Assembly (NCBI GenBank): GCA_050999295.1
Contig: JBPCPI010000182.1
Coordinates: 1-36,976, forward strand
Reading direction: 5' to 3'
Source of the DNA: JACCQS01 sp050999295
Lineage (GTDB): Bacteria; Actinomycetota; Actinomycetes; Mycobacteriales; Geodermatophilaceae
Length of the DNA stretch: 36,976 nt
Under the pieces are notes generated by a model, which was not told the origin of the DNA, ran no database searches, and saw nothing but the letters and a program-made list of their open reading frames with translations. The stretch's first letter is position 1, and the number at the start of each line of letters is the position of its first letter. Positions 15,505-23,939 of this stretch are shown piece by piece. The position numbers were made by a program, and so were the translations under genes.

Positions 15505-16185
15505 GTGCAGGAGTTGCTGAGCGCCGTACGAATCGGGTTGGCCGCCGCCGGGGATCACGAACGGGCTGCCGGACAGCAGCGGTACATGAAGTCGGCGATG
15601 CCCTACCGCGGAGTCCGGATGCCAGAAGTGGCCAGGGTGTGTCGGGCTGTGTTCGCCGAACATGTACTCTCCGACCGGGCCGGCTGGGAATCAGCGGCGC
15701 GCAAGCTCTGGGACGAGGCTGAGTTCCGCGAGGAGCGCTACGCCGCGATCGCATTGACCGGGCACCGCGCGTACGCCTCCTATCAGGACCCGGGCTGCCT
15801 GCCGCTCTATGAGCACATGATCGTGACCGGGGCGTGGTGGGACTACGCCGACGAGGTTGCCATCCGGCGGGTGGGGCCGATCCTGCGTACCGATCCGGCC
15901 GTCGTGTCACCGCTGCTGCGCGACTGGGCTACCGACGACGACATGTGGCGACGGCGTACCTCGATCATCGCCCAGATGAGATCCACCACCGAGACCGACC
16001 TGGAACTGCTGACCGATTGCCTGGCGCCGAATCTCGGGCATCGTGAGTTCTTCATCCGCAAGGCAATCGGTTGGGCGCTTCGGGAGTACGCGAAGACCGA
16101 TCCGGACTGGGTACGGCGCTACCTCGCCGACCACGAGGACCAGATGTCGCGCCTGTCCAGGCGCGAGGCCGCCAAGCACCTCTGA
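15505..16185 (+). CDS. AlkD-like DNA alkylation repair protein
   Basis: This 226-residue protein of HEAT-like helices belongs to the DNA alkylation repair (AlkC/AlkD) family. Characteristic segments are QQRYMKSAMPYRGVRMPEV, VTGAWWDYADEVA, MWRRRTSIIAQM and EFFIRKAIGWALREYAKTDP. These include the aromatic and Asp residues that in AlkD contact the lesion and support removal of positively charged N3- and N7-alkylated bases. GTG start at 15505. The last codons and stop (EAAKHL*) are exactly copied as 21 nt at 34566-34586 near tRNA-Ser. It is monocistronic and convergent with bpa. Confidence 0.9.
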   Translation: MQELLSAVRIGLAAAGDHERAAGQQRYMKSAMPYRGVRMPEVARVCRAVFAEHVLSDRAGWESAARKLWDEAEFREERYAAIALTGHRAYASYQDPGCLPLYEHMIVTGAWWDYADEVAIRRVGPILRTDPAVVSPLLRDWATDDDMWRRRTSIIAQMRSTTETDLELLTDCLAPNLGHREFFIRKAIGWALREYAKTDPDWVRRYLADHEDQMSRLSRREAAKHL

Positions 16186-16241
16186 CCCGCGGCGTCCTCG
16201 CCCCGGCTCCACGCCGGCGCACGTTCCAGACCGCACTTTCT

Positions 16242-16345
16242 CCGGAGTTAGATGCGGACGCGTCTGGTGCGGCTTCTGGGGCTGCTGGGGGCCGCTTAAG
16301 CTGCGCCGCGAAGATCGTGAGCGCGGATAGTGCACCGCCACTACG
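16242..16345 (+). repeat. About 103-bp dispersed repeat, copy 2
   Basis: This is the second copy of the repeat at 9624-9727, in the same orientation. It is joined on its left to a truncated ACTTTCTCCGGA palindrome. Its right part extends into a complete inverted repeat (16313-16363), which the first copy lacks. Confidence 0.8.
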
Positions 16346-16363
16346 CCCTGAGCGCTCACGATC
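16313..16363. repeat. Palindromic element family 3 (51 bp)
   Basis: Perfect 12-bp inverted ends GATCGTGAGCGC (16313-16324) and GCGCTCACGATC (16352-16363) flank GATAGTGCACCGCCACTA. The left arm and centre recur at 9693-9726 without the right arm. The termini share GATC with families 1 and 2. Confidence 0.7.
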
Positions 16364-16446
16364 AAGAAACGGCCTGTCGAGACGCAGCGCGTCGCGGATC
16401 CCCATTTTCAGCCGGAACGGGCCGCACCGACAGGGGAGAGCAAGGG

Positions 16447-16506
16447 ACTTTCTCCGGAGAAAGTCTCTTCTACGCGAGCCCAGACCGCACTTTCTCCGGA
16501 GAAAGT
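16447..16506. repeat. Paired 18-bp palindromes, 42 bp apart (locus 1)
   Basis: ACTTTCTCCGGAGAAAGT occurs at 16447-16464 and again at 16489-16506, separated by a 24-nt linker ending CCCAGACCGC. The same arrangement and spacing recur at 30284-30343 and 34609-34668. It lies between the convergent alkD-like and bpa genes and could terminate both. Confidence 0.85.
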
Positions 16507-16536
16507 CCCTCAGCCTGGCGATCCCGGAGTCGGGCC

Positions 16537-17166
16537 CTACAGGTACTGGCCACTGCCGGGTTCGCCGCTGCCAGGAAAACCCGGCATCCCCGGCTGACCC
16601 TGCGGTTGGCCCGGCATTCCCATGGAGGACGGCCCGCCCGGTAGGGCGCGGCGGCGCATCTCCTCAAGCTGCACCCGAGCGGCCATCTGCTGGGCGAACA
16701 GGGCGGTTTGAATCCCGTGGAAGAGACCCTCCAGCCAGCCCACCAGCTGCGCCTGCGCGATCCGCAGTTCGGCGTCACTGGGCGTGGTGTTGTCTCCGAA
16801 GGGCAACGACAGCCGGTGCAACTCCTCCCGTAGTTCGGGAGACAGCCCGTCCTCGAGCTCGTGGATCGAGCGCTCGTGTACCTGGCGCAACCGGTTACGG
16901 CTTGCATCGTCCAGAGGTGCCGCGCGCACCTCGTCGAGCAGCTGCTTGATCATCGAACCGATCCGCATCACCTTGGCCGGCTCGGAGATCATCTCTCCGA
17001 GTTGCTCCCCACCGTCGCTGCCCTGTCGACCCTCGCGACCGGCGCCAGCGGCGAGCATGGCCGCCTGGGCATCCCCGTCCTGCGGCGCTGCGGCCTCGAC
17101 CGGGCGACCGTCCGGTCCGATGACGACGACCTGGGGCTCGTGAGGCTGCGGATCTGACTGGGTCAT
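16537..17166 (-). CDS. bpa: Bacterial proteasome activator
   Basis: This 209-residue protein corresponds to Bpa/PafE (DUF2587; Rv3780 in M. tuberculosis). The central four-helix bundle is seen from EPAKVMRIGSMIKQLLDEVR through LRIAQAQLVGWLEGLFHGIQTALF. The flexible C-terminal tail ends in GSGQYL, whose GQYL docks into the alpha-ring pockets of the 20S proteasome and opens the gate. Bpa forms a dodecameric ring that delivers unfolded substrates without ATP. The N-terminus is low-complexity, as usual. Start ATG at 17166, 69 nt from the divergent PLP-enzyme gene. Its presence implies a proteasome elsewhere in the genome. Confidence 0.95.
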   Translation of the reverse strand: MTQSDPQPHEPQVVVIGPDGRPVEAAAPQDGDAQAAMLAAGAGREGRQGSDGGEQLGEMISEPAKVMRIGSMIKQLLDEVRAAPLDDASRNRLRQVHERSIHELEDGLSPELREELHRLSLPFGDNTTPSDAELRIAQAQLVGWLEGLFHGIQTALFAQQMAARVQLEEMRRRALPGGPSSMGMPGQPQGQPGMPGFPGSGEPGSGQYL

Positions 17167-17235
17167 CCCCCTATCCTGCCCCGGCGGAAACGACGACTCC
17201 GAGCCAGGCCCCAGTCGCGGCCGCCTGGCTAGGGT

Positions 17236-18459
17236 GTGAGGGTGCCCGACTCCGTCACTACCGAACTCGACGTGCTTCGGGTCCGGGGACAGTTCATGTC
17301 CCTCGCCGACGGGTTCGTCCACGTCGACGGTGCGGCGGGCAGCCTGGTGCCGTATTCGGTCGCCTCCGCCGTGGGCAACACCATGCGTACGGCAGTAGCC
17401 AATCGTGGCGGTCCGTTCGCGGCGTCGCAGCTGGCTGACGACCTGGTGTACGCCGGGCGCAGCGCGATCGCCGACCTGGTGGGCGGCGTACTCGAAGGCG
17501 TCATCCTCGGACCGAACATGACCTCGCTGACGTACACCATGTCCCGTGCGCTGTCCAAGACCTGGCAGCTCGGCGACGAGATCATCGTCTCCCGCCTCGA
17601 TCACGACGCGAACATCCGGCCCTGGCTGCAGGTCGCCCGTGCGGTCGGGGTCACCGTGCGCTGGGCCGAGGTGGACATCGAGACCTGTGAACTGCCCGAA
17701 TGGCAGTACGACGAACTGCTCAACGAGCGGACCCGGCTGGTCGCGGTCACGGCGGCGAGCAATGCGGTCGGCACCCGGCCCGATGTGGCCGCGATCGCCA
17801 GGCGCGCGCACGAGGTCGGGGCGTTGATGTACGTCGACGCCGTCCACGCCGCTCCACACGTACCCCTTGACATCGCCGAACTCGGAGCCGACTTCCTGGC
17901 GGTGTCGCCGTACAAGTTCTGCGGGCCGCACCTCGGCGCGGTCACCGCCAAGCCGGAACTGCTGGCCGACCTGCACCCGGACAAGCTCGTCCCGTCGCCG
18001 GCCAGGGTGCCGGAGCGGTTCGAGACCGGCACGCCGCCCTTCGAGCTGTACGCCGGCCTGACCGCGACGGCGGACTATCTCGCAGATCTCGTACCCAGCA
18101 ACGGAACCCGCCGGGAACGCATCCTGGCCTCCATGCGGGCGGCCGAGACGTACGAGCACCAGCTGTTCACGCGGCTGCACTACGGGGTGCGGGCGCTTTC
18201 GCACGTGACCGTGCTGGGCTCGGCGCCGCAATGTACGCCGACCCTGTCGTTGACTGTCCGCGGCAAGCACCCGCGCGAGGTCAACGAGTTCCTCGCCGAG
18301 CGCGGGATCTGCGCCTGGGACGGTGACTACTACGCGACCGAACTCTTCGATGCCATGGGGGTCAACGCCGAGGGCGGCGCCGTACGGATCGGTCTGCTGC
18401 ACTACAACACCGAGACCGAGGTCGATCACGTACTAGACGCATTGGCCAGCCTCGGCTGA
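17236..18459 (+). CDS. Cysteine desulfurase-like PLP enzyme (class V aminotransferase)
   Basis: This 407-residue fold-type I PLP enzyme is of the cysteine desulfurase-like subfamily (TIGR01976 type). Asp201 and His204 (YVDAVHAAPH) contact the cofactor, and SPYKFCGPHLG contains the Schiff-base Lys227. The flexible-loop region lacks an obvious catalytic Cys in the NifS/SufS position, so desulfurase activity is unproven. GTG start at 17236 or 17242. The order bpa, class V aminotransferase and oxidoreductase parallels the Rv3777-Rv3780 region of M. tuberculosis as I recall it, which supports the assignment but not a function. Confidence 0.88.
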   Translation: MRVPDSVTTELDVLRVRGQFMSLADGFVHVDGAAGSLVPYSVASAVGNTMRTAVANRGGPFAASQLADDLVYAGRSAIADLVGGVLEGVILGPNMTSLTYTMSRALSKTWQLGDEIIVSRLDHDANIRPWLQVARAVGVTVRWAEVDIETCELPEWQYDELLNERTRLVAVTAASNAVGTRPDVAAIARRAHEVGALMYVDAVHAAPHVPLDIAELGADFLAVSPYKFCGPHLGAVTAKPELLADLHPDKLVPSPARVPERFETGTPPFELYAGLTATADYLADLVPSNGTRRERILASMRAAETYEHQLFTRLHYGVRALSHVTVLGSAPQCTPTLSLTVRGKHPREVNEFLAERGICAWDGDYYATELFDAMGVNAEGGAVRIGLLHYNTETEVDHVLDALASLG

Positions 18460-18477
18460 GCGATCTCCGGATTCAGT

Positions 18478-18548
18478 CGTGATCTTGACCTTATGGTGGC
18501 GACACGCCGTTTCAGGAGCCTGAAAACCGCAATAAGGTCAAGATCACG
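18478..18548. repeat. Palindromic element family 2, copy B (71 bp)
   Basis: Perfect 16-bp inverted ends CGTGATCTTGACCTTA (18478-18493) and complement (18533-18548). Read in reverse complement it aligns without gaps to 14388-14458. It lies between convergent genes. The two copies face opposite ways and are 4 kb apart, bracketing the HAD, alkD-like, bpa and PLP-enzyme genes. Confidence 0.85.
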
Positions 18549-18573
18549 GCCGCCCCACGCCGCTATTGCGGGC

Positions 18574-19575
18574 TCAGCGCGGGACTTGCAGTAGCACTTT
18601 GCCGATGTGGGCGCTCGACTCGACGACGCGGTGCGCCTGCGCTGCCTCGGTCATCGGCAGGACACGGTCGATGATCGGACGTACCCGTCCTTCGATGACA
18701 GCGGGCCAGACCTGCTCGCCCACGGTGGTCACGATTGCGCCCTTGCCCGACGGCCCGTCCACCGGACGCCCGCGTAATCCCATGGCGTGCACGGATCCTC
18801 GCTTGGCGAGCAAGGCTCCCATGTCGAGTTCGCCCTTGCGCCCGCCCTGCATCCCGATGATGACCAGCCGACCGTCGGGCGCCAGTGCGGACACATTGCG
18901 ACCGAGGTAGACCGCACCCATGTTGTCCAGAATGACGTCCACCCCGCGGCCTTCGGTCACCTCGGCCACCCGCTGCACGAAGTCCTCGTCCCGGTAGTTG
19001 ATCGCCGCGGCGGCGCCCAACTCGAGGCAGAAGTTCTGCTTCGCCTCCGATCCCACCGTGACGAATACCGTCGCGCCGACCAACTTGGCGATCTGGATGG
19101 CCATGGTGCCGATGCCGCTGGAACCGCCGTGGACGAGCAACGTGTCCCCGGCGGCCAGGCCGGCGCGCATGACCAGGTTCGACCACACGGTGCAGGTGAC
19201 TTCCGGCAAACCCGCGGCCGAGACGAGGTCGAGCCCTGCGGGCAGCGGAAGAACTTGAGCTGCAGGAACATTCACCCTCTCGGCATACCCACCGCCGGCA
19301 AGTAGCGCGCAGACCTCCTCACCAACGGACCAGCCCGTGACATCCGGGCCGACCTCCGATACCACCCCGCTGCACTCGAGCCCTGGAATCTCCGACGCCC
19401 CAGGTGGGGGCGGGTAGTTCCCTTGCCGCTGCATGATGTCGGCCCGGTTGACCGCGCTCGCCGCTACATCGATGACCACCTCGCTGGGGTCACAGGACGG
19501 GTCGTCGACCTCGGCCCAGGTCAGGACCTCAGGCCCGCCGAAGGACGGCAGGGTTATGGCGTACACGTCGACCAA
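18574..19575 (-). CDS. NAD(P)H quinone oxidoreductase, PIG3 family
   Basis: This 333-residue MDR protein begins YAITLPSFGGPEVLTWAEV and has RADIMQRQGNYPPPPGASEI and IPGLECSGVVSEVG, all typical of the PIG3/TP53I3 type. The dinucleotide loop LLVHGGSSGIGTMAIQIAK is followed by DVILDNMGAVYLGRN. No zinc ligands are present. It likely reduces quinones or related carbonyls with NADPH. It differs clearly from the quinone oxidoreductase at 678-1640. Its start lies 29 nt from a divergent HEAT-repeat gene, so the two share a very short promoter region. Confidence 0.9.
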   Translation of the reverse strand: MVDVYAITLPSFGGPEVLTWAEVDDPSCDPSEVVIDVAASAVNRADIMQRQGNYPPPPGASEIPGLECSGVVSEVGPDVTGWSVGEEVCALLAGGGYAERVNVPAAQVLPLPAGLDLVSAAGLPEVTCTVWSNLVMRAGLAAGDTLLVHGGSSGIGTMAIQIAKLVGATVFVTVGSEAKQNFCLELGAAAAINYRDEDFVQRVAEVTEGRGVDVILDNMGAVYLGRNVSALAPDGRLVIIGMQGGRKGELDMGALLAKRGSVHAMGLRGRPVDGPSGKGAIVTTVGEQVWPAVIEGRVRPIIDRVLPMTEAAQAHRVVESSAHIGKVLLQVPR

Positions 19576-19604
19576 CCTATGCCTGCTCGTTAGGGTTCGG
19601 CTTC

Positions 19605-20827
19605 GTGGAACTGGCTGCGCTGGTGGAGCAGCTTGCGTCCCCGGATCTGTCGCAACGGCGATTCGTGAGCAAGGTGCTGGTACAAGCAGGAACGACTGCG
19701 TTACCGGCCTTGATGGCGGCGATCTGCGATGAGAACTCCCTGATCGACCACCAGACGATCGGGCAGGTCATGCACCGCATGGGCGATGCCGCGTTTGCCC
19801 CTCTGGTGCAGGTGATTGCGAACACTGACTCATGGCCAGTGGTGGTCCAGGCGGGTTACGCGCTCACTGGCCTCGAGACGTCCGACCGAGCCATGTTCCT
19901 ACCCCTTCTCCAACACCCGAGCGCGAATGTTCGGAACAGGGCTGCCATTGCCTTCGAGGACATGGGCGCCGAGGCATTGCCGTACACGTCGGCGTTGCTT
20001 CCGCTGGTCGCCGACCCCGACGAAGGTGTTCGCGGCCGTGGCGAGATGGCCCTAAGAGCAATGGGCCCCGAAATTTCCCGATTCTGCGCGCGTTCCGAAG
20101 TTCGGCCTGGCCGCACCGGCGGCATGCGCTGCTCGCGCTGGCCGAAATCGGCAGATGGCACGACCTCGACCCGGTCGATCACGAACTGATTCAGCGTCTG
20201 ATCAGGATCAAGCTCGCCTCCGAGGTACCCGAGCCGATCGAGACATTCCATGCCGAGTGGTACGCGCTCCAGACCAATGATCAGGAGGCCGTGCTCCAAG
20301 CATTCGGCCTGTCCGATGCGATGCCGGTGACGATGCGGCTCGGTGAGGAGGCGCGATTGTTCGACCTGGACGACTTCTTCGGACTGGCGGAGGGCCCTGG
20401 GGCCCGGGTGTACGTCACGCCTGCCCTCGACGGTTGGATCCTGGTGTTCGGGTATCCCTCCGACGACGCGCCGGTCTGGGCTGAGGGAGGCAGCACGATC
20501 AACGACGCGACCGCCGCCCTCAGCGCGCGATTCGGCGCCGCCCACTGGTACACCACGGTCATGGAGGCAGCCAGCTGGTGCTTCGCCGAGAACGGCAAGA
20601 TCATTCGGTTCTTCGACGATGAGGAGTCGGACAAGCAGATTGGCCCCCCGCATCCTGCGGAGAAGGACTTCCCTGACCGAGAGCCTGACACGCTGCACGT
20701 TGCCGCTCGCGCGTCGATTGACCTCCAAGGGATCGGTCCGCACACCCGGGTGGAGGGACATGGAGTCCTGGCTCTGACGCAGCGAGGCCGACGCGAGGGC
20801 GCTCCGGTGGGCGTACTCAAGATCTGA
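19605..20827 (+). pseudogene. HEAT-repeat protein gene with one frameshift
   Basis: The first frame encodes HEAT-like helices (MELAALVEQLASPDLSQRRF, ALPALMAAI, HPSANVRNRAAIAFEDMG, DPDEGVRGRGEMALRAMGPE). Near 20070-20085, at CCCGAAATTTCCCG, coding must move by one base to continue PILRAFRSSAWPHRRHALLA, then IGRWHDLDPVDHELIQRLI. A C-terminal domain follows: GARVYVTPALDGWILVFG, SARFGAAHWYTTVMEAASW, CFAENGKIIRFFDDEE. That domain resembles a tail seen in uncharacterised Streptomyces proteins. Both parts look intact, so this is either a recent mutation or a sequence error in a short-homopolymer region. Function unknown; protein-protein scaffold likely. Confidence 0.75.
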
Positions 20828-20831
20828 CGGG

Positions 20832-21602
20832 CTAGTCCGCCTGGGGAAAGGCGTCGAGGAAGCCGCGGAGCAGCGCGGCGGTGCCGGCCAGGTGCTCGAT
20901 CATCGCCTCGCGCGCGGCGACTGGATCCCCATCGAGCACGGCCTCGACGACCGCTCGGTGTTGCACGTTGGAGTTGCGGATGTTGACCGGCAAGCGGGGA
21001 ATCGCGTCGAGCAGATCATTGACGTCCGTACGCACATCCGCGACATAGCCAGCCAGGATCGGAACTCCTGTGGCCTCGGCGATGGCCAGATGCAGTCGCG
21101 AGTCGATCGGCCGGTAGTCCTCGATGGACACCGCACAGGACTCCTCCAGCAACCAGCGCAGTTGGGTACGTACCGCAGGGGTGAGATCGCGAGTGGCGGC
21201 CAGTTCGGCGGCACCGACTTCGAGCACCCGCCGTAGGTCAAGGACCTGCGCGAGCTTCTCCCCTATGCCGGGCAACGAGACTCCGCGCGAGGCGGCGGGC
21301 TCAGCCGGCCCCGGGCGCCGCCGCATGAACGTCCCACCACCGCGACCTCGTACGGATTCGAAGTACCCCGCCTCCACTAGAGATCGCAACGCCTCGCGCA
21401 GGGTCTCTCGGGCGACGCCGAGCGAGGCTGCCAACTCGCGCTCACTGGGCAGCCGCTCGCCCGGGTTGATCACACCGAGTTTGGCGGCCTGCAGCAGCCG
21501 CTCGACGGTCTCCTCGAAAGTCTGGCTCGTACGGATCGGTCGGAAGACCGGGCTGTCCACCAGGCGCCGTCCGGCACCGGGCATTCCGCTGTCACTAGCC
21601 AC
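20832..21602 (-). CDS. FadR-subfamily GntR regulator
   Basis: This 256-residue regulator has an N-terminal winged helix (TVERLLQAAKLGVINPGERL, PSERELAASLGVARETLREALRSL) and an all-helical FCD effector domain (RRVLEVGAAELAA, DSRLHLAIAEATG, HRAVVEAVLDGDPVAAREAM). The Asp and three His of the FCD metal site appear retained (DSRLHLAI, NSNVQHRAV, MIEHLAG). It directly precedes the succinate-semialdehyde dehydrogenase gene in reading order on the same side but ends 4 nt from the HEAT gene. It probably controls gene(s) of carboxylate or 4-aminobutyrate use; this is inference from position. Confidence 0.88.
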   Translation of the reverse strand: MASDSGMPGAGRRLVDSPVFRPIRTSQTFEETVERLLQAAKLGVINPGERLPSERELAASLGVARETLREALRSLVEAGYFESVRGRGGGTFMRRRPGPAEPAASRGVSLPGIGEKLAQVLDLRRVLEVGAAELAATRDLTPAVRTQLRWLLEESCAVSIEDYRPIDSRLHLAIAEATGVPILAGYVADVRTDVNDLLDAIPRLPVNIRNSNVQHRAVVEAVLDGDPVAAREAMIEHLAGTAALLRGFLDAFPQAD

Positions 21603-21637
21603 TCCAGCAGTATGCCCAGAATCCGGACTGCGTCCGC

Positions 21638-23104
21638 CTACGGAGTGAACGCGACGTACTTGGTCTCCAGGAACTCCAGCAGCCCGTCATGCGCGCCCTC
21701 GCGGCCGATCCCGCTCTGCTTCATCCCACCGAAGGGCGCCGCGGGGTCGCTGACCACCCCGCGGTTGATGCCGACCATCCCGGATTCGAGTCGCTCGCTG
21801 ACCCGCAGCCCACGACCGAGGTCGCCGGTGTAGAGGTAGGAGACGAGGCCGAATGGGGTGTCGTTGGCCTTGCGGACGGCCTCGTCCTCCGAACTGAACG
21901 TCACGATCGGAGCCACCGGGCCGAAGATCTCCTCGGTCAGGCAGTCGGAGTCCTCGGCGACGTCGACGAGAACCGTGGCCGGATAGAAGAAGCCATCACC
22001 ATCGGGACGCTGCCCGCCGACCAGGGCCCTAGCCCCGCCGGCAACGGCGCCGCGCACCAACCGGTCGACCTTGTCGACGGTCGCCTCGTTGACCAGTGGG
22101 CCGAGCTGCACTCCGTCGTCGTCTCCGCGACCCATGGTCATCGCGCTCATTGCCGCGGCGAGTTTCTCGGCGAAACGCTCGGCCACTGATTCCTCGACGT
22201 AGAACCGGTTCGCGGCCGTGCACGCCTCGCCGCCGTTGCGCATCTTGGCCAGCATCGCTCCCTCGACGGCTGCTTCCAGGTCAGCGTCGGCGAAGACCAG
22301 GAACGGCGCGTTGCCGCCGAGTTCCATCGAGGTGTTCACGACGTTGTCGGCGGCGAGTTTGAGCAGGCCCCGTCCGACCTCGGTGGAGCCGGTGAAGGAC
22401 AGCTTGCGGACGCGGGGATCGGCCAGCGCGGTCTCCGAGATGGGTGCGGCTTTCCGGGTCGGGAGGATGTTGAGCGCACCCTCCGGAAGCCCAGCTTCCA
22501 TCAGGATCTGCCCGATCAGCAAGGCGGTCAGCGGTGTCTCGGCAGCCGGCTTGAGGATCGTCGGACATCCGGCCGCGATCGCCGGTCCCCACTTGCGGGT
22601 GGCCATGGCGGCAGGGAAGTTCCACGGCGTGATCAGCAGGGCGACGCCGACCGGTTGGCGGGTGACCAGCATCTTGTTTGCCCCGGCCGGAGCGGTAGTG
22701 TAGTTGCCGTCGATCCGTACGGCCTCCTCGGCGTACCAGCGGAAGAATTCAGCAGCGTAGGTGGCTTCGGCCTTGGCGTCGGGAAGCGCCTTGCCGTTCT
22801 CGCGCACCATCAGCAGCGCGATGTCGTCGAGCCGTTCGGTCATCTCCTCGAAGGCGGTACGGAGGATCTCGGCACGTTGACGGGGCGGCATCGCGGCGAA
22901 TTCCGGCAGCACGCCATGGGCTGCGTCGATGGCGGCGGTGACGTCGGCCGCGGTGGCGGCAGCGACCGTACAGAGGGTGCAACCGTCAGCGGGGTCAGTG
23001 ACGTCGAAGCGCTCGCCGTCCGAGCCGGCGACCCACTTCCCGCCGATCAGCAGGTCGGTGGCGACCCGACTGGACAGGCCGAAGATCGTCTCGGTGGTCA
23101 TCAT
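21638..23104 (-). CDS. gabD: NAD(P)-dependent succinate-semialdehyde dehydrogenase
   Basis: This 488-residue aldehyde dehydrogenase shows LITPWNFPAAMATRKWGPA, the cofactor loop FTGSTEVGRGLL, the general base Glu261 in ELGGNAPF and the nucleophile Cys295 in NGGEACTAANRF. The C-terminal PFGGMKQSGIGREG is typical of the SSADH branch that oxidises succinate semialdehyde to succinate in GABA degradation. Glutarate-semialdehyde or related aldehydes remain possible. Start at 23104 or 23101, with GGGAGG upstream. It is transcribed in the same direction as the adjoining FadR-type regulator, 35 nt apart. Confidence 0.9.
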   Translation of the reverse strand: MMTTETIFGLSSRVATDLLIGGKWVAGSDGERFDVTDPADGCTLCTVAAATAADVTAAIDAAHGVLPEFAAMPPRQRAEILRTAFEEMTERLDDIALLMVRENGKALPDAKAEATYAAEFFRWYAEEAVRIDGNYTTAPAGANKMLVTRQPVGVALLITPWNFPAAMATRKWGPAIAAGCPTILKPAAETPLTALLIGQILMEAGLPEGALNILPTRKAAPISETALADPRVRKLSFTGSTEVGRGLLKLAADNVVNTSMELGGNAPFLVFADADLEAAVEGAMLAKMRNGGEACTAANRFYVEESVAERFAEKLAAAMSAMTMGRGDDDGVQLGPLVNEATVDKVDRLVRGAVAGGARALVGGQRPDGDGFFYPATVLVDVAEDSDCLTEEIFGPVAPIVTFSSEDEAVRKANDTPFGLVSYLYTGDLGRGLRVSERLESGMVGINRGVVSDPAAPFGGMKQSGIGREGAHDGLLEFLETKYVAFTP

Positions 23105-23182
23105 CCCAGCCTCCCAGCGACAGCGGCACTCGGCTACAGCTGATGGTCGAGCTGGCGCGCGTTGACCGTCGAACCGGACGCG

Positions 23183-23572
23183 TCACTCGCCGACCGGCCA
23201 GTGTTCGATGGCGAGTCCGGCCATCGGGAAATCCTTGGGGTTTCCGGTGGCCAGTACGGCGCCGAGCCGTCTCGCGGCTGCAGCGATCAGGCAGTCAGCC
23301 TGCCAGAGCATGACGCCACTGGCTGCGGACTCCCGGCGCCAGAGTCCTGCTTGCCATCCTTCGCTCTCCCTGATCGGTACGATCACCAGGCCATCGAACA
23401 GCTGGCGGGCGGCCACGTGTTCGCCAGCGCGCAGGCCGCGGACGATCTCCTCGACGTTGATCGCCGTTGTGCCTGGGACATCGCCGGCGGCGCGGAGTTG
23501 TCGGACCCGCTGGACCGCCGGCCGTCCTCGTAGAAAATCGATCAGCACTGTCGAGTCCAGCAGCCGCAGCAT
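23183..23572 (-). CDS. vapC: VapC-type PIN-domain toxin
   Basis: This 129-residue protein has the acidic PIN residues Asp6 (LLDSTVLIDFL), Glu41/42 (INVEEIVRGL), Asp93 (QADCLIAAAA) and Asp114 (TGNPKDF), a Mg-dependent RNase site. VapC toxins cut tRNA or the sarcin-ricin loop of 23S rRNA; the target here is unknown. The ATG at 23572 comes 2 nt after the stop of the antitoxin gene, which argues against upstream in-frame starts. Confidence 0.9.
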   Translation of the reverse strand: MLRLLDSTVLIDFLRGRPAVQRVRQLRAAGDVPGTTAINVEEIVRGLRAGEHVAARQLFDGLVIVPIRESEGWQAGLWRRESAASGVMLWQADCLIAAAARRLGAVLATGNPKDFPMAGLAIEHWPVGE

Positions 23573-23574
23573 TC

Positions 23575-23814
23575 TCAGCCGCCGCGGCGCGAATCGCCGC
23601 GGCGCTGCTGGCGGACCCATTCGGCAGGATCTGAGTCCCACTCGTGACCGTCGTCCGAGATGGACCCGGCTGCGGCCTCGAGCTGTTCCCAGCGGATCTC
23701 CGAATGTATTGCCCGTTCGATGGCTTTGCGTACGAACGCGCTCCGGCCGCGCAGGCCGGCCAGCTCGTCGACCTTCGCGACGAGGCGGTCATCCAGCTCT
23801 ATGTGCATACGCAT
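23575..23814 (-). CDS. vapB: VapB-type ribbon-helix-helix antitoxin
   Basis: This 79-residue protein starts MRMHIELDDRLVAKVDELAG, a beta strand and helix of an RHH fold, followed by RSAFVRKAIERAIHSE. The acidic tail (SISDDGHEWDSDPAEW) probably wraps the PIN toxin. It is immediately upstream of vapC and would repress the operon. Distinct from the RHH antitoxin at 1788-1991. Confidence 0.88.
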   Translation of the reverse strand: MRMHIELDDRLVAKVDELAGLRGRSAFVRKAIERAIHSEIRWEQLEAAAGSISDDGHEWDSDPAEWVRQQRRGDSRRGG

Positions 23815-23939
23815 GTGTAGAGATTAGCCATGCCAGCCATCAGAAACCGCTGGTGCGAGTGTTCGTGATGCCGCCAGGCACTCGGGGTGCGTAGCCGCAC
23901 ATCAACCACGACACGACGAGTACGCCGGCCCCGTCGCCC

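Larger units (their letters stand above)
16186..16536. other. 351-nt gene-free region filled with repeats
   Basis: Between the convergent alkD-like and bpa genes there is no credible gene. The region holds a half palindrome (ACTTTCTCCGGAGTT from 16235), the second copy of the 103-bp repeat (16242-16345) with its inverted-arm element (16313-16363), and a pair of 18-bp palindromes (16447-16506). It looks like a hot spot where small elements have accumulated. Confidence 0.8.

Noticed and set aside
16537..18429. Very long minus-strand open frame of 630 codons
   Set aside because: Only the first-described 209 codons (start 17166) match Bpa; the rest is antisense to the well-supported PLP enzyme gene and has shadow-like composition.
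20065..20090. Programmed ribosomal frameshift in the HEAT gene
   Set aside because: No slippery X-XXY-YYZ heptamer with downstream structure is apparent; mutation or sequence error is simpler.
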